Source: Desulfovibrio sp. UIB00
GTDB lineage: Bacteria > Desulfobacterota > Desulfovibrionia > Desulfovibrionales > Desulfovibrionaceae
Direction: 5' to 3'
Assembly: GCF_022508225.1 (NCBI RefSeq)
Contig: NZ_JAETXJ010000002.1
Location: 186,001 to 250,000 of the forward strand
Length of the DNA: 64,000 bases
The notes under the pieces are model-generated. The model saw nothing but the letters and a program-made list of their open reading frames with translations, was not told the DNA's origin and did not search any database. A program made the position numbers and the translations under genes. The stretch's first letter is position 1; every line of letters starts with the position of its first letter. Of this stretch, positions 7,600-15,562 are shown piece after piece.

Positions 7600-10124
7600 C
7601 AGCGGCCCCGCTTTTTGCTGTTGTTGCCTGTGGTGCGCCCGCGCGTGCTCGTGCCGCTGCCGCCTTTGCCCTGGCCTCCAGCCTTGCGCCCACGCTTTGG
7701 CCCGCCCGAGTTGCGGTGTCCCTTGCCCCCGCCCTTGCTGGATTCGTCACCGGGCGAGGTGATCTTCCAGCCAGAACGCGAACCTCCGGGGCGGCTTGTG
7801 CGTCCCGGTTTTGCGCCGCCTTTGTGAGCTGGCTTGCGGGATGTTTTGCCTCTGCCGCGCCAGTTGCCCTGAGCGGCCTTGGGCAGTTCCAGTGGCATGA
7901 GCCGGATTTCAAGCCGTCCCAGATTCACTTCCGCCAGCGCGACCTCAAGGCTCTGGCCCATGCGCCACATGACGCCGGAGCGCTGGCCCACAAGGCTCAT
8001 GGTGCGGGGATCAAAGTCGTACCAGTCATCGCCGAGGTCATCAATGCGGATCATACCTTCCACAGGCATGTCGGCCAGTTCCACAAAAATGCCAAAGTCC
8101 GTGACCCCTGCCACCATGCCCTTGAAGTGTTCGCCCACGCGGGGCAGCAGGGCAAGGCAACCCAGGCGGCGATCCATTTCACGTTCGCAAGCCATGGCCG
8201 CGCGTTCACGCCTGTTGATCTGGTCGCTGATGCGCAGCAGCTTCTGCCCAGCGGGCAGCGCGCCCACGCCGATGCCCAGCGCAGTTTTGAGCGCCCGGTG
8301 GGTCAGCAGATCCGCATAGCGGCGGATGGGCGAGGTAAAGTGGCAGTATGCCTGAGAGGCAAGGCCAAAATGCCCCTCGTTGAAAGGCTGATAGCGCGCC
8401 TGGGGCATGGCCCGCAGGCAGAGGCGGTTGACCAGAAATTCCTGATCCGTACCCTGCACGCGGGCAAGGATGCCCTGCATTGCCGCTGCGTCCGGTCGGG
8501 GCGGCAGGTCTTCCATGCCCACGCCCGCGAGGGTGTCAAAAAGGCTTTCCAGCCGTTCCGGGTCGGGCAGGGGGTGCACGCGGTAGAGAAAGGGCATGCC
8601 CACATCGCGCAGGTGGCGCGCTACGGCCTCATTGGCAGCGATCATGAATTCCTCAATGAGGCGGTGGGCATCGTGCCGCTGGCGGTGCCCCATCCAGACC
8701 ACGCGCCCGGCTTCGTCCAGGCGGCTGTCTGCCTCGGGCAGATCAAAATCAAGGCTGCCGCGTTGGCGGCGGGCATCACGCAGGGCCGCATACAGGGCAA
8801 AGGCCCTTTGCAGCATGCCGATGACTTCTTCGCCGCGCGGGTTTTCGCGCAGGGCGGCAAGGGCTGCAGCATCGTTGTCAAGCATGCAGGCCTTGACCTG
8901 GTCATAGGTCAGCCGCGCCGCAGAGCGCATGACAACCTGCGCAAAGCGCGGCTTGCCAGGTTTGCCCTGCGGAGAAAAGGGAATTTCCGCCAGCATGGCG
9001 AGGCGGTCTTCGTCCGGGCGCAGGCTGCACAGGCCGTTGGAAAGGGCCTCTGGCAGCATGGGCTCAACGGATTTAGGGAAATACCAGGAGTTGCCGCGCG
9101 CGAGCGCCTCGGCATCCAGAGCCCCTGTGCTGCCGTTGCCGCGCGGACGCACATAGTGGCTCACATCGGCAATGGCCACGCGCAGCAGCCAGCCGCCGCC
9201 GGGGCGGTCTTCGACCTCCACGGCATCGTCAAAATCGCGGGCATCCGCGCCGTCAATTGTCACAAGCGGCAGGCCGCGCAGGTCTTCGCGGTCGTGCATG
9301 TCTTCAGGCGTGGGGCCGCTGGGCAGGTGCTGGACTTCAGCCAGCACCCCGGCAGGAAAGTCGCGTGGAACTTCGTGGTTGAGCTTGACCAGTTCCTCCT
9401 GTACGGCCACATCGTCCTCGCGTCCGTAGTCGCCCACAATGCGGGCTGTCCACAGGTCGGAGGCCAGGCGCTGCACCGGGGCCAGCAATACCAGCGTGCC
9501 AGGCTCGGGAGGCGTTTCGCCAGCAGCCAGCTCCACGCTGAAATTGACGGAGAGGCGCGCGTCCGCCGGGCGGCAGAAAAGTGTATGCCCTGTGCGGTGG
9601 GCGGCATGGGCGGGGATTTCTTTGAGGCCGCGTTCCACAACCTCAGTGATGCGCCCTTCGGGGGATGGACCGCGCGATGCACCGGGGGAGAGCGCCACGC
9701 GCACGATATCCTGATGCCAGGCTTCGCCGGTCAGGGCAGCGGGGATATATACATCACGCGCGCCGGTAAATTCCAGATGGCTGTCTCGGTTGTTTTCTCC
9801 CTCGGCAACCGGACGCATGGGCGTAACAAAGCCCCCACCGTCGCGCAGCGAACTGAAACGGCCTGTAATATGCTTGAGGGCTTCGGGGCGCGCCCACAGG
9901 CCGCCGCGCAAGCGCAACAGGCGGCCCTGCTCGGCCAGCGTTGTCAGTGCGGCTTCAAGGTCGCCCTTGGCGCGGCGGGCGAGGCCCAGCACACGCAAAA
10001 GGCCGTCCACGCGCAGGGGGCGCGGCTGGGCGGAAAAGGCCTCCAGCAGTTCCTCGCGGGAGGGAAAGCCGGGGGTATGGGCGGAAGCGCCGGGCGCTCC
10101 GCGTTGGGATTTTTTCTTTTTCAT
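7599..10124 (-). CDS. rnr: Ribonuclease R (RNB-family 3'-5' exoribonuclease)
   Basis: RNase R degrades structured RNA from the 3' end and helps rRNA and tmRNA quality control. The 841-residue product has an N-terminal winged-helix/cold-shock part, the RNB catalytic motif DGADARDFDDAV at about residues 291-302 with the metal-binding aspartates, and an S1 domain near residues 640-720 (FKGMVAGVTDFGIFVELA). A Lys/Gly/Arg-rich tail of about 100 residues follows. I chose ATG 10124 because an upstream TTG at 10154 would lie inside the terminator of the preceding gene, and MKKKKS is a typical start. It is coupled to murJ by a one-base stop/start overlap. Confidence 0.94.
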   Translation of the reverse strand: MKKKKSQRGAPGASAHTPGFPSREELLEAFSAQPRPLRVDGLLRVLGLARRAKGDLEAALTTLAEQGRLLRLRGGLWARPEALKHITGRFSSLRDGGGFVTPMRPVAEGENNRDSHLEFTGARDVYIPAALTGEAWHQDIVRVALSPGASRGPSPEGRITEVVERGLKEIPAHAAHRTGHTLFCRPADARLSVNFSVELAAGETPPEPGTLVLLAPVQRLASDLWTARIVGDYGREDDVAVQEELVKLNHEVPRDFPAGVLAEVQHLPSGPTPEDMHDREDLRGLPLVTIDGADARDFDDAVEVEDRPGGGWLLRVAIADVSHYVRPRGNGSTGALDAEALARGNSWYFPKSVEPMLPEALSNGLCSLRPDEDRLAMLAEIPFSPQGKPGKPRFAQVVMRSAARLTYDQVKACMLDNDAAALAALRENPRGEEVIGMLQRAFALYAALRDARRQRGSLDFDLPEADSRLDEAGRVVWMGHRQRHDAHRLIEEFMIAANEAVARHLRDVGMPFLYRVHPLPDPERLESLFDTLAGVGMEDLPPRPDAAAMQGILARVQGTDQEFLVNRLCLRAMPQARYQPFNEGHFGLASQAYCHFTSPIRRYADLLTHRALKTALGIGVGALPAGQKLLRISDQINRRERAAMACEREMDRRLGCLALLPRVGEHFKGMVAGVTDFGIFVELADMPVEGMIRIDDLGDDWYDFDPRTMSLVGQRSGVMWRMGQSLEVALAEVNLGRLEIRLMPLELPKAAQGNWRGRGKTSRKPAHKGGAKPGRTSRPGGSRSGWKITSPGDESSKGGGKGHRNSGGPKRGRKAGGQGKGGSGTSTRGRTTGNNSKKRGR

Positions 10125-10140
10125 AGGGTTCCGTAGTGCG

Positions 10141-10175
10141 AAAGAAGGGGGCAAAAGGCCTGGCCTTTCGCCCCC
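10141..10175 (-). terminator. Terminator of the Bax-inhibitor-1 gene
   Basis: Arms at 10147-10160 and 10162-10175 form a 14-bp stem with one mismatch. Read on the minus strand it is followed by a T-rich TTCTTT. It separates the BI-1 gene from rnr and supports an rnr start downstream of it. Confidence 0.7.
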
Positions 10176-10214
10176 GATCGCTCAAATTTCAGGCTGCGTT
10201 GGCGCAGTGCCGCA

Positions 10215-10919
10215 TCACTCGCGGTTGCCGCCGAACAGGCGCAGCATCATGAGGAAAAGGTTGATGAAGTCGAGGTAGAGCGTCAGCGCGCCAAGGATGG
10301 CGCCACGGCGCACGGCGGTACCGTCTTCCATGGGGGCGTTTTCGCCGAACTGGCGCAGCTTCTGCGTGTCATAGGCGGTCAGGCCCGTGAAGATAAGTAC
10401 GCCAACGCAGCTGATGATGAAGTCCATCATGCTGCTCTTGAGGAAGATGTTCACCAGCGAGGCAATGATAATGCCTATGAGGCCCATGAACAAAAAGCTG
10501 CCCATGGACGTAAGGTCGCGCTTGGTGACAGTGCCGTAGACCGACATGGCAAGGAAGGTGCCGGTGGTTACCAGAAACGCGTTGGCGATGGACGCAATGG
10601 GGTACACCACAAAGATGGACGAAAGCGTCGCGCCCGTAACGGCGGAATACAGCAGAAACAGACCCGTGGCCGTGCCGCCGGACATTTTGTGAACCGCCGC
10701 CGAAAGGGCGATGACAAGACCGAACTGGGCCACCAGCATGAGAATAAGCACTATGGTGTTGCCAAAGATGGCCGCCTGCACGGCAGGCGAACTGGCAACG
10801 GCGTAGGCCACGACAGTGGTCACAGCCAGACCGGCTGTCATCCACTGATAAACCTGACGCATGTAAAGGGAAGCAACGCTGGTAGCGGAGCTTTGAGCAA
10901 CACTGCGGCTGTATGACAT
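10215..10919 (-). CDS. Bax inhibitor-1/YccA family inner membrane protein
   Basis: A 234-residue protein with seven hydrophobic segments and BI-1 family landmarks: an RQVYQWMTAGLAVT stretch near residue 22, a TGLFLLYSAVTGATLSSIF region, and a LTAYDTQKLRQF segment near residue 183 before the last helices. Bacterial members such as YccA interact with the FtsH protease or act as pH-sensitive calcium leak channels; the role here is not shown. The start ATG 10919 follows GGAGGATATA. The gene is monocistronic, with a terminator after it. Confidence 0.9.
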   Translation of the reverse strand: MSYSRSVAQSSATSVASLYMRQVYQWMTAGLAVTTVVAYAVASSPAVQAAIFGNTIVLILMLVAQFGLVIALSAAVHKMSGGTATGLFLLYSAVTGATLSSIFVVYPIASIANAFLVTTGTFLAMSVYGTVTKRDLTSMGSFLFMGLIGIIIASLVNIFLKSSMMDFIISCVGVLIFTGLTAYDTQKLRQFGENAPMEDGTAVRRGAILGALTLYLDFINLFLMMLRLFGGNRE

Positions 10920-11267
10920 TATATCCTCCGAAAAGCAGTTGAAGGCGCTCAGTCCGTTCGGCGGCTACGGCTCCGTGCCGCAGTGCCGTCGGGCGGGCTT
11001 GAAGTTTGTCTTCTGCCTACAAGTATAATAACGCCAGCGGCATTTAGCAAGGGCCGGAAGGGGAAAGTTCGGCGTTGGGCCTGTGCCATGTGGTGCTGAC
11101 AAGGGGGCGGTTGCCGTGCGCCCGGTGTAGTCTGGCCCCGCGCATTCCGGTCTGATGTAGTCCGGTCTGCTGTCGCCTGGTCAGTCGCCCTTGCTGCGTG
11201 TACAGCAGCGTGCTACCTTGCGGCCTGCCGGGGCTGACCCGGCACATCATATTGCGAGGAGTAATCC
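10920..11267. other. Divergent intergenic region between BI-1 and the cyclophilin gene
   Basis: Both flanking genes start here. On the plus strand TATAAT occurs at 11024-11029 with TTGAAG at 10999-11004, a 19-base spacer, which is a possible but long-spaced sigma-70 promoter for the cyclophilin. A short GCTGC/CAGC hairpin lies near 11191-11207. No coding region or RNA gene is evident. Confidence 0.35.
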
Positions 11268-11864
11268 ATGAAATCAATTCGTGTTTTTTTTCGTGTAGTT
11301 ATGCTGACTCTTTGCCTCGGTGGCATGCTCGCTTTGGCAGGGCAGGCCCAGGCTGCCGATCCTGATCCGGCTGTGAAGCTTGAAACCAGCCTCGGCGACA
11401 TTGTTGTACGCCTTGATGCCCGCAAAGCGCCCATCAGCACGGCCAACTTTGTGCAGTACGTCAAATCCGGTTTTTATGACGGCACGGTGTTTCATCGCGT
11501 TATCAAAAACTTCATGATCCAGGGTGGCGGCTTTACCCCCGACCTGAAGCAGAAATCTGCCCGCGCCTCCATCCGCAATGAAGCGGACAACGGCCTCAAG
11601 AACAAAAAGTACACCATCGCCATGGCCCGCACCAGCGAGCCGCATTCGGCGTCTTCGCAATTCTTTATCAATACCAAGGATAACGACTTCCTCGACTTCA
11701 AGAGCCAGACGCCGCAGGGCTGGGGCTATGCCGTGTTTGGCAAGGTCATCAAGGGCCAGGAAGTGGTGGACAAGATCGCCGCCGTGCAGACCGGCAAAAA
11801 GGGCTACTACGACGACGTGCCCATGGAAAGCGTGATTATCAAGAAGGCCGTGATCGTGGAATAA
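11268..11864 (+). CDS. Exported cyclophilin-type peptidyl-prolyl cis-trans isomerase
   Basis: This foldase catalyses proline isomerisation in secreted proteins. The 198-residue precursor has a signal peptide (hydrophobic run ending ALAGQAQAA, cleavage near residue 29). The cyclophilin domain then shows FHRVIKNFMIQGGG near residues 75-88, SASSQFFIN near 128-136 and WGYAVFGKVIKGQEVVDKI near 150. The start ATG has GAGGAG eight bases upstream. Length matches periplasmic PpiA-type enzymes. It is followed by its own terminator. Confidence 0.93.
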   Translation: MKSIRVFFRVVMLTLCLGGMLALAGQAQAADPDPAVKLETSLGDIVVRLDARKAPISTANFVQYVKSGFYDGTVFHRVIKNFMIQGGGFTPDLKQKSARASIRNEADNGLKNKKYTIAMARTSEPHSASSQFFINTKDNDFLDFKSQTPQGWGYAVFGKVIKGQEVVDKIAAVQTGKKGYYDDVPMESVIIKKAVIVE

Positions 11865-11909
11865 AGCACGAAAGAATGATCATGCGGCGGCGCTGCTGCC
11901 CGTGTGCAG

Positions 11910-11940
11910 ACGGAGGGTTCGGTGAGCCCTCCGTTTTTTA
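11910..11940 (+). terminator. Rho-independent terminator of the cyclophilin gene
   Basis: The stem CGGAGGG (11911-11917) pairs with CCCTCCG (11927-11933) and is followed by TTTTTT. The T run overlaps the last codons of the convergent HxlR gene. Confidence 0.9.
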
Positions 11941-12333
11941 TATATCAGCGTCAGCACTCTTGGCATCGCCGTGGTCTGGTTCAGCCGGGCTGCGGCTTTT
12001 TTCATACATGTTGCCCCAGGTCTTGAGCGATTCCATAATGGGCACAAGCGACACGCCCAACGGCGTAAGCGAATAATCCACACGCGGCGGCACCGTGCCG
12101 TAGACCTTGCGGTGCACAAGGCCGTCTTCTTCCAGTTCGCGCAACTGGCGTACCAGCATTCGCTCGCTGATTTCCGGCAGGGATCGCCGCAACTGGCTGA
12201 AACGGATAACTTCCTGCAATGAAAGAAAATAAATAACCAGTAATTTCCACTTGCCGCCAATGAGCTGCAAGGTCAGTTCAAAATGGCAACGGTAATTGCC
12301 CTGTACGGGTGGGCAAGAGTCGGGAGTGTCCAT
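11938..12333 (-). CDS. HxlR-family winged-helix transcriptional regulator
   Basis: The 131-residue protein shows the HxlR pattern: an N-terminal Cys (Cys7) and Cys16, LIGGKWKLLVIYFL near residues 24-37, FSQLRRSLPEISERMLVRQLRELEEDGL, and a TPLG turn near residue 90. In YodB/HypR/QorR relatives an N-terminal cysteine senses quinones, diamide or other electrophiles, and derepression follows thiol modification. It is divergent from an iron-sulfur flavoprotein gene, a standard arrangement for regulator and target. The intergenic region has an operator matching the YodB type. That redox sensing applies here is inference. Confidence 0.9.
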   Translation of the reverse strand: MDTPDSCPPVQGNYRCHFELTLQLIGGKWKLLVIYFLSLQEVIRFSQLRRSLPEISERMLVRQLRELEEDGLVHRKVYGTVPPRVDYSLTPLGVSLVPIMESLKTWGNMYEKSRSPAEPDHGDAKSADADI

Positions 12334-12354
12334 ACGCTTTCCTGTTCAAAGCTA

Positions 12355-12369
12355 TACTATTTGTCAGTA
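12355..12369. promoter_or_regulatory. YodB-type operator TACT-N7-AGTA
   Basis: TACTATTTGTCAGTA fits the TACT-N7-AGTA box reported for HxlR/DUF24 regulators such as YodB. It lies 22 bases upstream of the regulator's start codon, downstream of its predicted -10. A second copy of its right part, TTTGTCAGTA, lies at 12398-12407 inside the spacer of the HxlR promoter, 38 bases away. Both copies also contain TTGTCA, which could act as a -35 element for the divergent gene. Confidence 0.65.
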
Positions 12370-12384
12370 CCTATTATTGACGTC

Positions 12385-12413
12385 ATTATATGAATTTTTT
12401 GTCAGTACTTCAA
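12385..12413 (-). promoter_or_regulatory. Predicted sigma-70 promoter of the HxlR gene
   Basis: On the minus strand TTGAAG (12413-12408) and a perfect TATAAT (12390-12385) are separated by 17 bases. The predicted transcript start is about 45 bases before the HxlR ATG. Confidence 0.6.
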
Positions 12414-12467
12414 CTTTTGCAGATTAGGCATAGTATAGGTGAAAATCTGGCATTCAGGAGAAGCATC

Positions 12468-13067
12468 ATGAAGGTACTGGCCATAAACGGAAGCCCCAGA
12501 AAAAACGGCAATACGGCTCTTTTGCTGCATGAAGCGCTTGCGCCTCTGCGCGAGGCTGGCTGGGACGTGGAAAGTGTGCAGTTGGGCGGCAAGAAGATTC
12601 AGGGCTGTCGTGGCTGCGGCAAATGCGCGGAGCTGAGAAACGGACGCTGTGTTTTTGACAATGATATGCTCAACGATCTGCTGCAAAAAATGCAGGCAGC
12701 GGACGCCATGATCCTGGGTACGCCCTGTTATTTCACGGACATGTCGGCGGAGCTGAAAGCGCTGGTAGACCGGGCAGGCTACGTGGCCTATGTGAACGGC
12801 GGGCTCTTTCAGGGCAAGATTGGCGCGGCTGTTGTAGCTGCCGGTCGTGCCGGAGCAACCCACGCCTATGACAGCATCAACCATATGTTTTTGATGTCCA
12901 AGATGCTGGTTCCCGGTTCAACCTACTGGAACATGGGCTTCGGCCATGCGGAGGGGGATGCGGCAAAGGATGCCTTTGCCATTGAAAATATGCGGCATCT
13001 GGGCCGGGCCATTGACTGGCTGGGCAAGGCAGTAATCCCGCATATGGCGGAATACCCCGCTGCGTAG
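12468..13067 (+). CDS. Iron-sulfur flavoprotein-type NAD(P)H-dependent FMN reductase
   Basis: The 199-residue protein begins with the flavodoxin-like FMN loop VLAINGSPRKNGNTALLL and carries a compact Cys cluster C-x2-C-x2-C-x7-C (CRGCGKC, then the Cys in GRC) at about residues 47-61, as in iron-sulfur flavoproteins that bind a 4Fe-4S cluster near FMN. GTPCYFTDMSAELKALVDR follows. Such proteins reduce oxygen, peroxide, quinones or aromatic compounds. ATG 12468 was chosen for the preceding AGGAG; upstream in-frame ATGs lack one. The divergent HxlR regulator probably controls it. Confidence 0.87.
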   Translation: MKVLAINGSPRKNGNTALLLHEALAPLREAGWDVESVQLGGKKIQGCRGCGKCAELRNGRCVFDNDMLNDLLQKMQAADAMILGTPCYFTDMSAELKALVDRAGYVAYVNGGLFQGKIGAAVVAAGRAGATHAYDSINHMFLMSKMLVPGSTYWNMGFGHAEGDAAKDAFAIENMRHLGRAIDWLGKAVIPHMAEYPAA

Positions 13068-13142
13068 ACGGCAGGCCCAGCGCATGGGCGAGAGGAAATC
13101 AGGCGGGCAGAGAAAAATGTTGAAATACGATTTTGGCAGTCT

Positions 13143-13646
13143 CTATTTGCCCGCCAGGGCGGCAAAGCGGCGCACGGTGAGGTGGCATACGGCCACAGCC
13201 AGCGCGTCGGAGGTATCCAGCGCCCAGTTGGCGTTTTTGACGTTGAGCAGGCGCTGCACCATAAAGGCCACCTGCTCCTTCTCTGCCCGGCCCGTTCCCA
13301 CAAGGGATTTTTTGACAAGGGTCGGTTCGTAATCGCTGATGGTGAGGCCGTGCGCCGCGCAGGCGGCCACGGCAACGCCCCGCGCCTGCCCAAGCTTGAG
13401 GGCCGAAGCCGCGTTCTTGGCGGTAAAGACCTGCTCGATGGCGGCTTCTTCCGGCTTGAGGCGGGCCAAAATTCCCGAAAGCTCATGGTAGATGCGGGCG
13501 AGGCGGTCAGAAAATTCCTTTCCTGCCGAGGCCGTGCGAACAACGCCGCAGTCCACCAGTTGCAGCACGCCCGAAACCTCGCGCACTACGCCCCAGCCCG
13601 TGCGCTGGGAGCCGGGGTCGATGCCGATGACTGTTACAGACTGCAT
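13143..13646 (-). CDS. ruvC: Crossover junction endodeoxyribonuclease RuvC
   Basis: RuvC resolves Holliday junctions after recombination with RuvAB. The 167-residue protein has the RNase H-like core: VIGIDPGSQRTGWG with the first catalytic Asp at the N-terminus, AIEQVFTAKNAASALKLGQARG near residue 70, and DTSDALAVAVCH near residue 145 with the last acidic residues. Length is normal. It is the last gene of a minus-strand group, seven bases after the MlaE-like permease gene. ruvA and ruvB are not in this window. Confidence 0.95.
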   Translation of the reverse strand: MQSVTVIGIDPGSQRTGWGVVREVSGVLQLVDCGVVRTASAGKEFSDRLARIYHELSGILARLKPEEAAIEQVFTAKNAASALKLGQARGVAVAACAAHGLTISDYEPTLVKKSLVGTGRAEKEQVAFMVQRLLNVKNANWALDTSDALAVAVCHLTVRRFAALAGK

Positions 13647-13652
13647 GGCCCG

Positions 13653-14456
13653 TTAAAGCAAGAATGAGGTAACAATGTAGTCAGCCGCAAGAATCAGCAC
13701 GCAGGAAATAACCACGGCGGAGGTGGTGGCGTTGCCCACGGCCTCCGGGCCAACGCTGTCGCGCCTCTTGTTGGTGTAATAGCCCTGGCGGCAGCAGATG
13801 GTGGTCACAAGCAGGCCAAAGAGCACGGCCTTGATAAAGCCGCCGTTCACATCCGTTGCCGTTACTGAGCTTGTGATGCGGTAAAAATACGCGCCCTCGT
13901 TGATGCCCAGCATGAGCACGCCCGTAAGATAGCCGCCGATGATGCCGATAACGTCAAATACCGCCGTCAGCAGCGGAAAGGCGATGAGCGATGCCAGCAG
14001 GCGCGGGCTGACCAGATAGCCCATGGAATTGATATCCATGACGTCCAGAGCGTCGATCTGGTCGGTAATGCGCATGACGCCGATTTCCGCCGTCATGGAA
14101 GACCCTGCGCGGCCTGTGAGCATGATGGCCGTGAGCACCGGCCCAAGCTCGCGAATGAGCGTCAGCGACACGGCAGAGCCAAGCATGCCCACCGAGCCGA
14201 ATTTCACCAGGGTATAGTAGCCCTGAAGCCCCAGCACCATGCCGCAGAACACGCCGATCAGCATGATAAGAAAGAGCGACTTGGAGCCGATGACAAAGAG
14301 CTGCTGCATGGTGCGCGGAAAAATCTTGGCGCTGGTAAATATCTGGGCCAGCCCTTCAAGCATAAACAGGGCCGTGTTGCCAAGAGCGTCTATGCCGTTC
14401 AGGCAGGGGCGGCCTATCTTGCGCAGAAAATCGCCGAAAGTTTCGGTTGCGGTCAT
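13653..14456 (-). CDS. MlaE/YrbE-family ABC transporter permease
   Basis: This is the membrane permease of an Mla-type phospholipid or organic-acid ABC transporter in the inner membrane. The protein has five or six helices and the family motif ELGPVLTAIMLTGRAGSSMTAE near residues 102-123, followed by IDALDVMDINSMGYLVSPR. ATG 14456 was chosen because GGTGAGG lies just upstream; a GTG at 14468 would overlap the preceding gene. The ATPase (MlaF) and MCE protein (MlaD) expected next to it are not adjacent here, which is unusual. Confidence 0.9.
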   Translation of the reverse strand: MTATETFGDFLRKIGRPCLNGIDALGNTALFMLEGLAQIFTSAKIFPRTMQQLFVIGSKSLFLIMLIGVFCGMVLGLQGYYTLVKFGSVGMLGSAVSLTLIRELGPVLTAIMLTGRAGSSMTAEIGVMRITDQIDALDVMDINSMGYLVSPRLLASLIAFPLLTAVFDVIGIIGGYLTGVLMLGINEGAYFYRITSSVTATDVNGGFIKAVLFGLLVTTICCRQGYYTNKRRDSVGPEAVGNATTSAVVISCVLILAADYIVTSFLL

Positions 14457-14464
14457 GTTTTGCC

Positions 14465-15328
14465 TCACCGCCCTGATTTTTGCGGCTTGCTTGAAACAGG
14501 TTTTTGCGAAACCTGAATGGGGACGCCCAGCCTCATGTGGCGCAGGTCTTCACGCAGGTTGAAGGCATCGTCTTCCGTGCCGCGAATGCTGACCATAACC
14601 AGCACGAGCTTGCCGTTTTTCTGGGTGCGAGTGCGCAGGCCCTTGCCTTCCAGACGTGTGCGCAGCTTGTCTGCATCTTCGTCAGATTTGAATGCAGCTA
14701 CCTGATATACATAATCAAACTGCGGGCCTGTCTTGGCTGGGGCGGGCTTTGCTGCCTGCGCGCCGGTTTGTGCGCTGGCCTGTCCGTTGGCTTGAGCGCT
14801 CTGGCCCTGTGCATTCTGGTTGGCGCCGGGCTTGATGCCCCAGGCCGCCAGACTGTTGCCTGAAGGTTGCGCAAAGGGATAGGCTCCCTGCGGGGATTGC
14901 TGGCCCTGTTTGCCCTGCGGGGCCTGAGCGGCTGCTTTCTGCCCCTTTTGATCCTGCCCCGGTTTGCCGGGCTGGGGCGCGCCTGCGGGCGTAGCCTGAT
15001 TTACCTCAGCGCCGGTGGCCGGATTCTGGGCATCAGCGGTTTCGGCCTGTGCCGCCGGAGCTGCCGCGTCAGGCGCGGGAGCCTCCGGGGCGGGCTTGGC
15101 CTTGGGCGCGTCCTTGGAGATCATGCTGGTCATCTGTTCCACGCGCGTTTCAGGATTTTGCCCGCGTCCGACCATGAATCCCATAAAAAATGACCAGCCC
15201 ACGGCAACCGCGAGGATTACGCCCAGCAGCGTAAGCATTGGCCCCGAAAGGCGGATAACAAAGCGGCGCTTCTCGCCCGACGGCTGGGAAACAACGGATT
15301 TGCGGGGTTTACGTAAGGGGGCGGCCAT
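14465..15328 (-). CDS. SPOR-domain inner membrane protein
   Basis: A 287-residue bitopic protein: a basic cytoplasmic N-terminus, one helix near residues 30-52 (MLTLLGVILAVAVGWSFFMG), a long Ala/Pro/Gln-rich linker (residues 75-205), and a C-terminal SPOR domain (about residues 208-275; FDYVYQVAAFKSDEDADKL). SPOR domains bind denuded glycan strands at the division septum, so a cell-division or envelope role is likely. The start follows GGAGG. Its stop lies nine bases before the MlaE-like start. Confidence 0.85.
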   Translation of the reverse strand: MAAPLRKPRKSVVSQPSGEKRRFVIRLSGPMLTLLGVILAVAVGWSFFMGFMVGRGQNPETRVEQMTSMISKDAPKAKPAPEAPAPDAAAPAAQAETADAQNPATGAEVNQATPAGAPQPGKPGQDQKGQKAAAQAPQGKQGQQSPQGAYPFAQPSGNSLAAWGIKPGANQNAQGQSAQANGQASAQTGAQAAKPAPAKTGPQFDYVYQVAAFKSDEDADKLRTRLEGKGLRTRTQKNGKLVLVMVSIRGTEDDAFNLREDLRHMRLGVPIQVSQKPVSSKPQKSGR

Positions 15329-15360
15329 TCAGTATCCTCCGTCGTGCGCAAAGCTGCGGG

Positions 15361-15448
15361 CCTGGTTTAACTGTTAAGGCGCGTCGTGTCCGGGGCAGGC
15401 AGAGCACACGCAAGGCCTCGTCCAAAACGCGCCTTAACGGTAACAGGC
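15361..15448. repeat. 12-bp perfect inverted repeat between argS and the SPOR gene
   Basis: GTTAAGGCGCGT (15373-15384) pairs with ACGCGCCTTAAC (15427-15438) across 42 bases, with partial extension of the stem outwards (CCTG/CAGG). There is no T run. It lies in the leader of the SPOR gene on the minus strand. Confidence 0.6.
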
Positions 15449-15562
15449 ACAGAGCAGATTTGTCGCACGCCGAATATTCAACGTTTATGCGAGCAGCGGG
15501 GATGCTTCTGTGGGAGTGACCCCGCAGGAGTAATCCCACTCAAAATCCAGTTTATACAAATG
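15440..15562 (-). promoter_or_regulatory. Leader of the SPOR gene with two interlocking hairpins
   Basis: GCGGGG (15496-15501) can pair with CCCCGC (15520-15525), and GTGGGA (15510-15515) can pair with TCCCAC (15534-15539). Each stem has one arm inside the loop of the other, which allows either a pseudoknot or two exclusive folds. It lies between argS and the SPOR gene. Confidence 0.4.

Noticed and set aside
7581..10136. An 851-codon plus-strand frame opposite rnr
   Set aside because: Exact shadow of the RNase R gene, which has full catalytic motifs.
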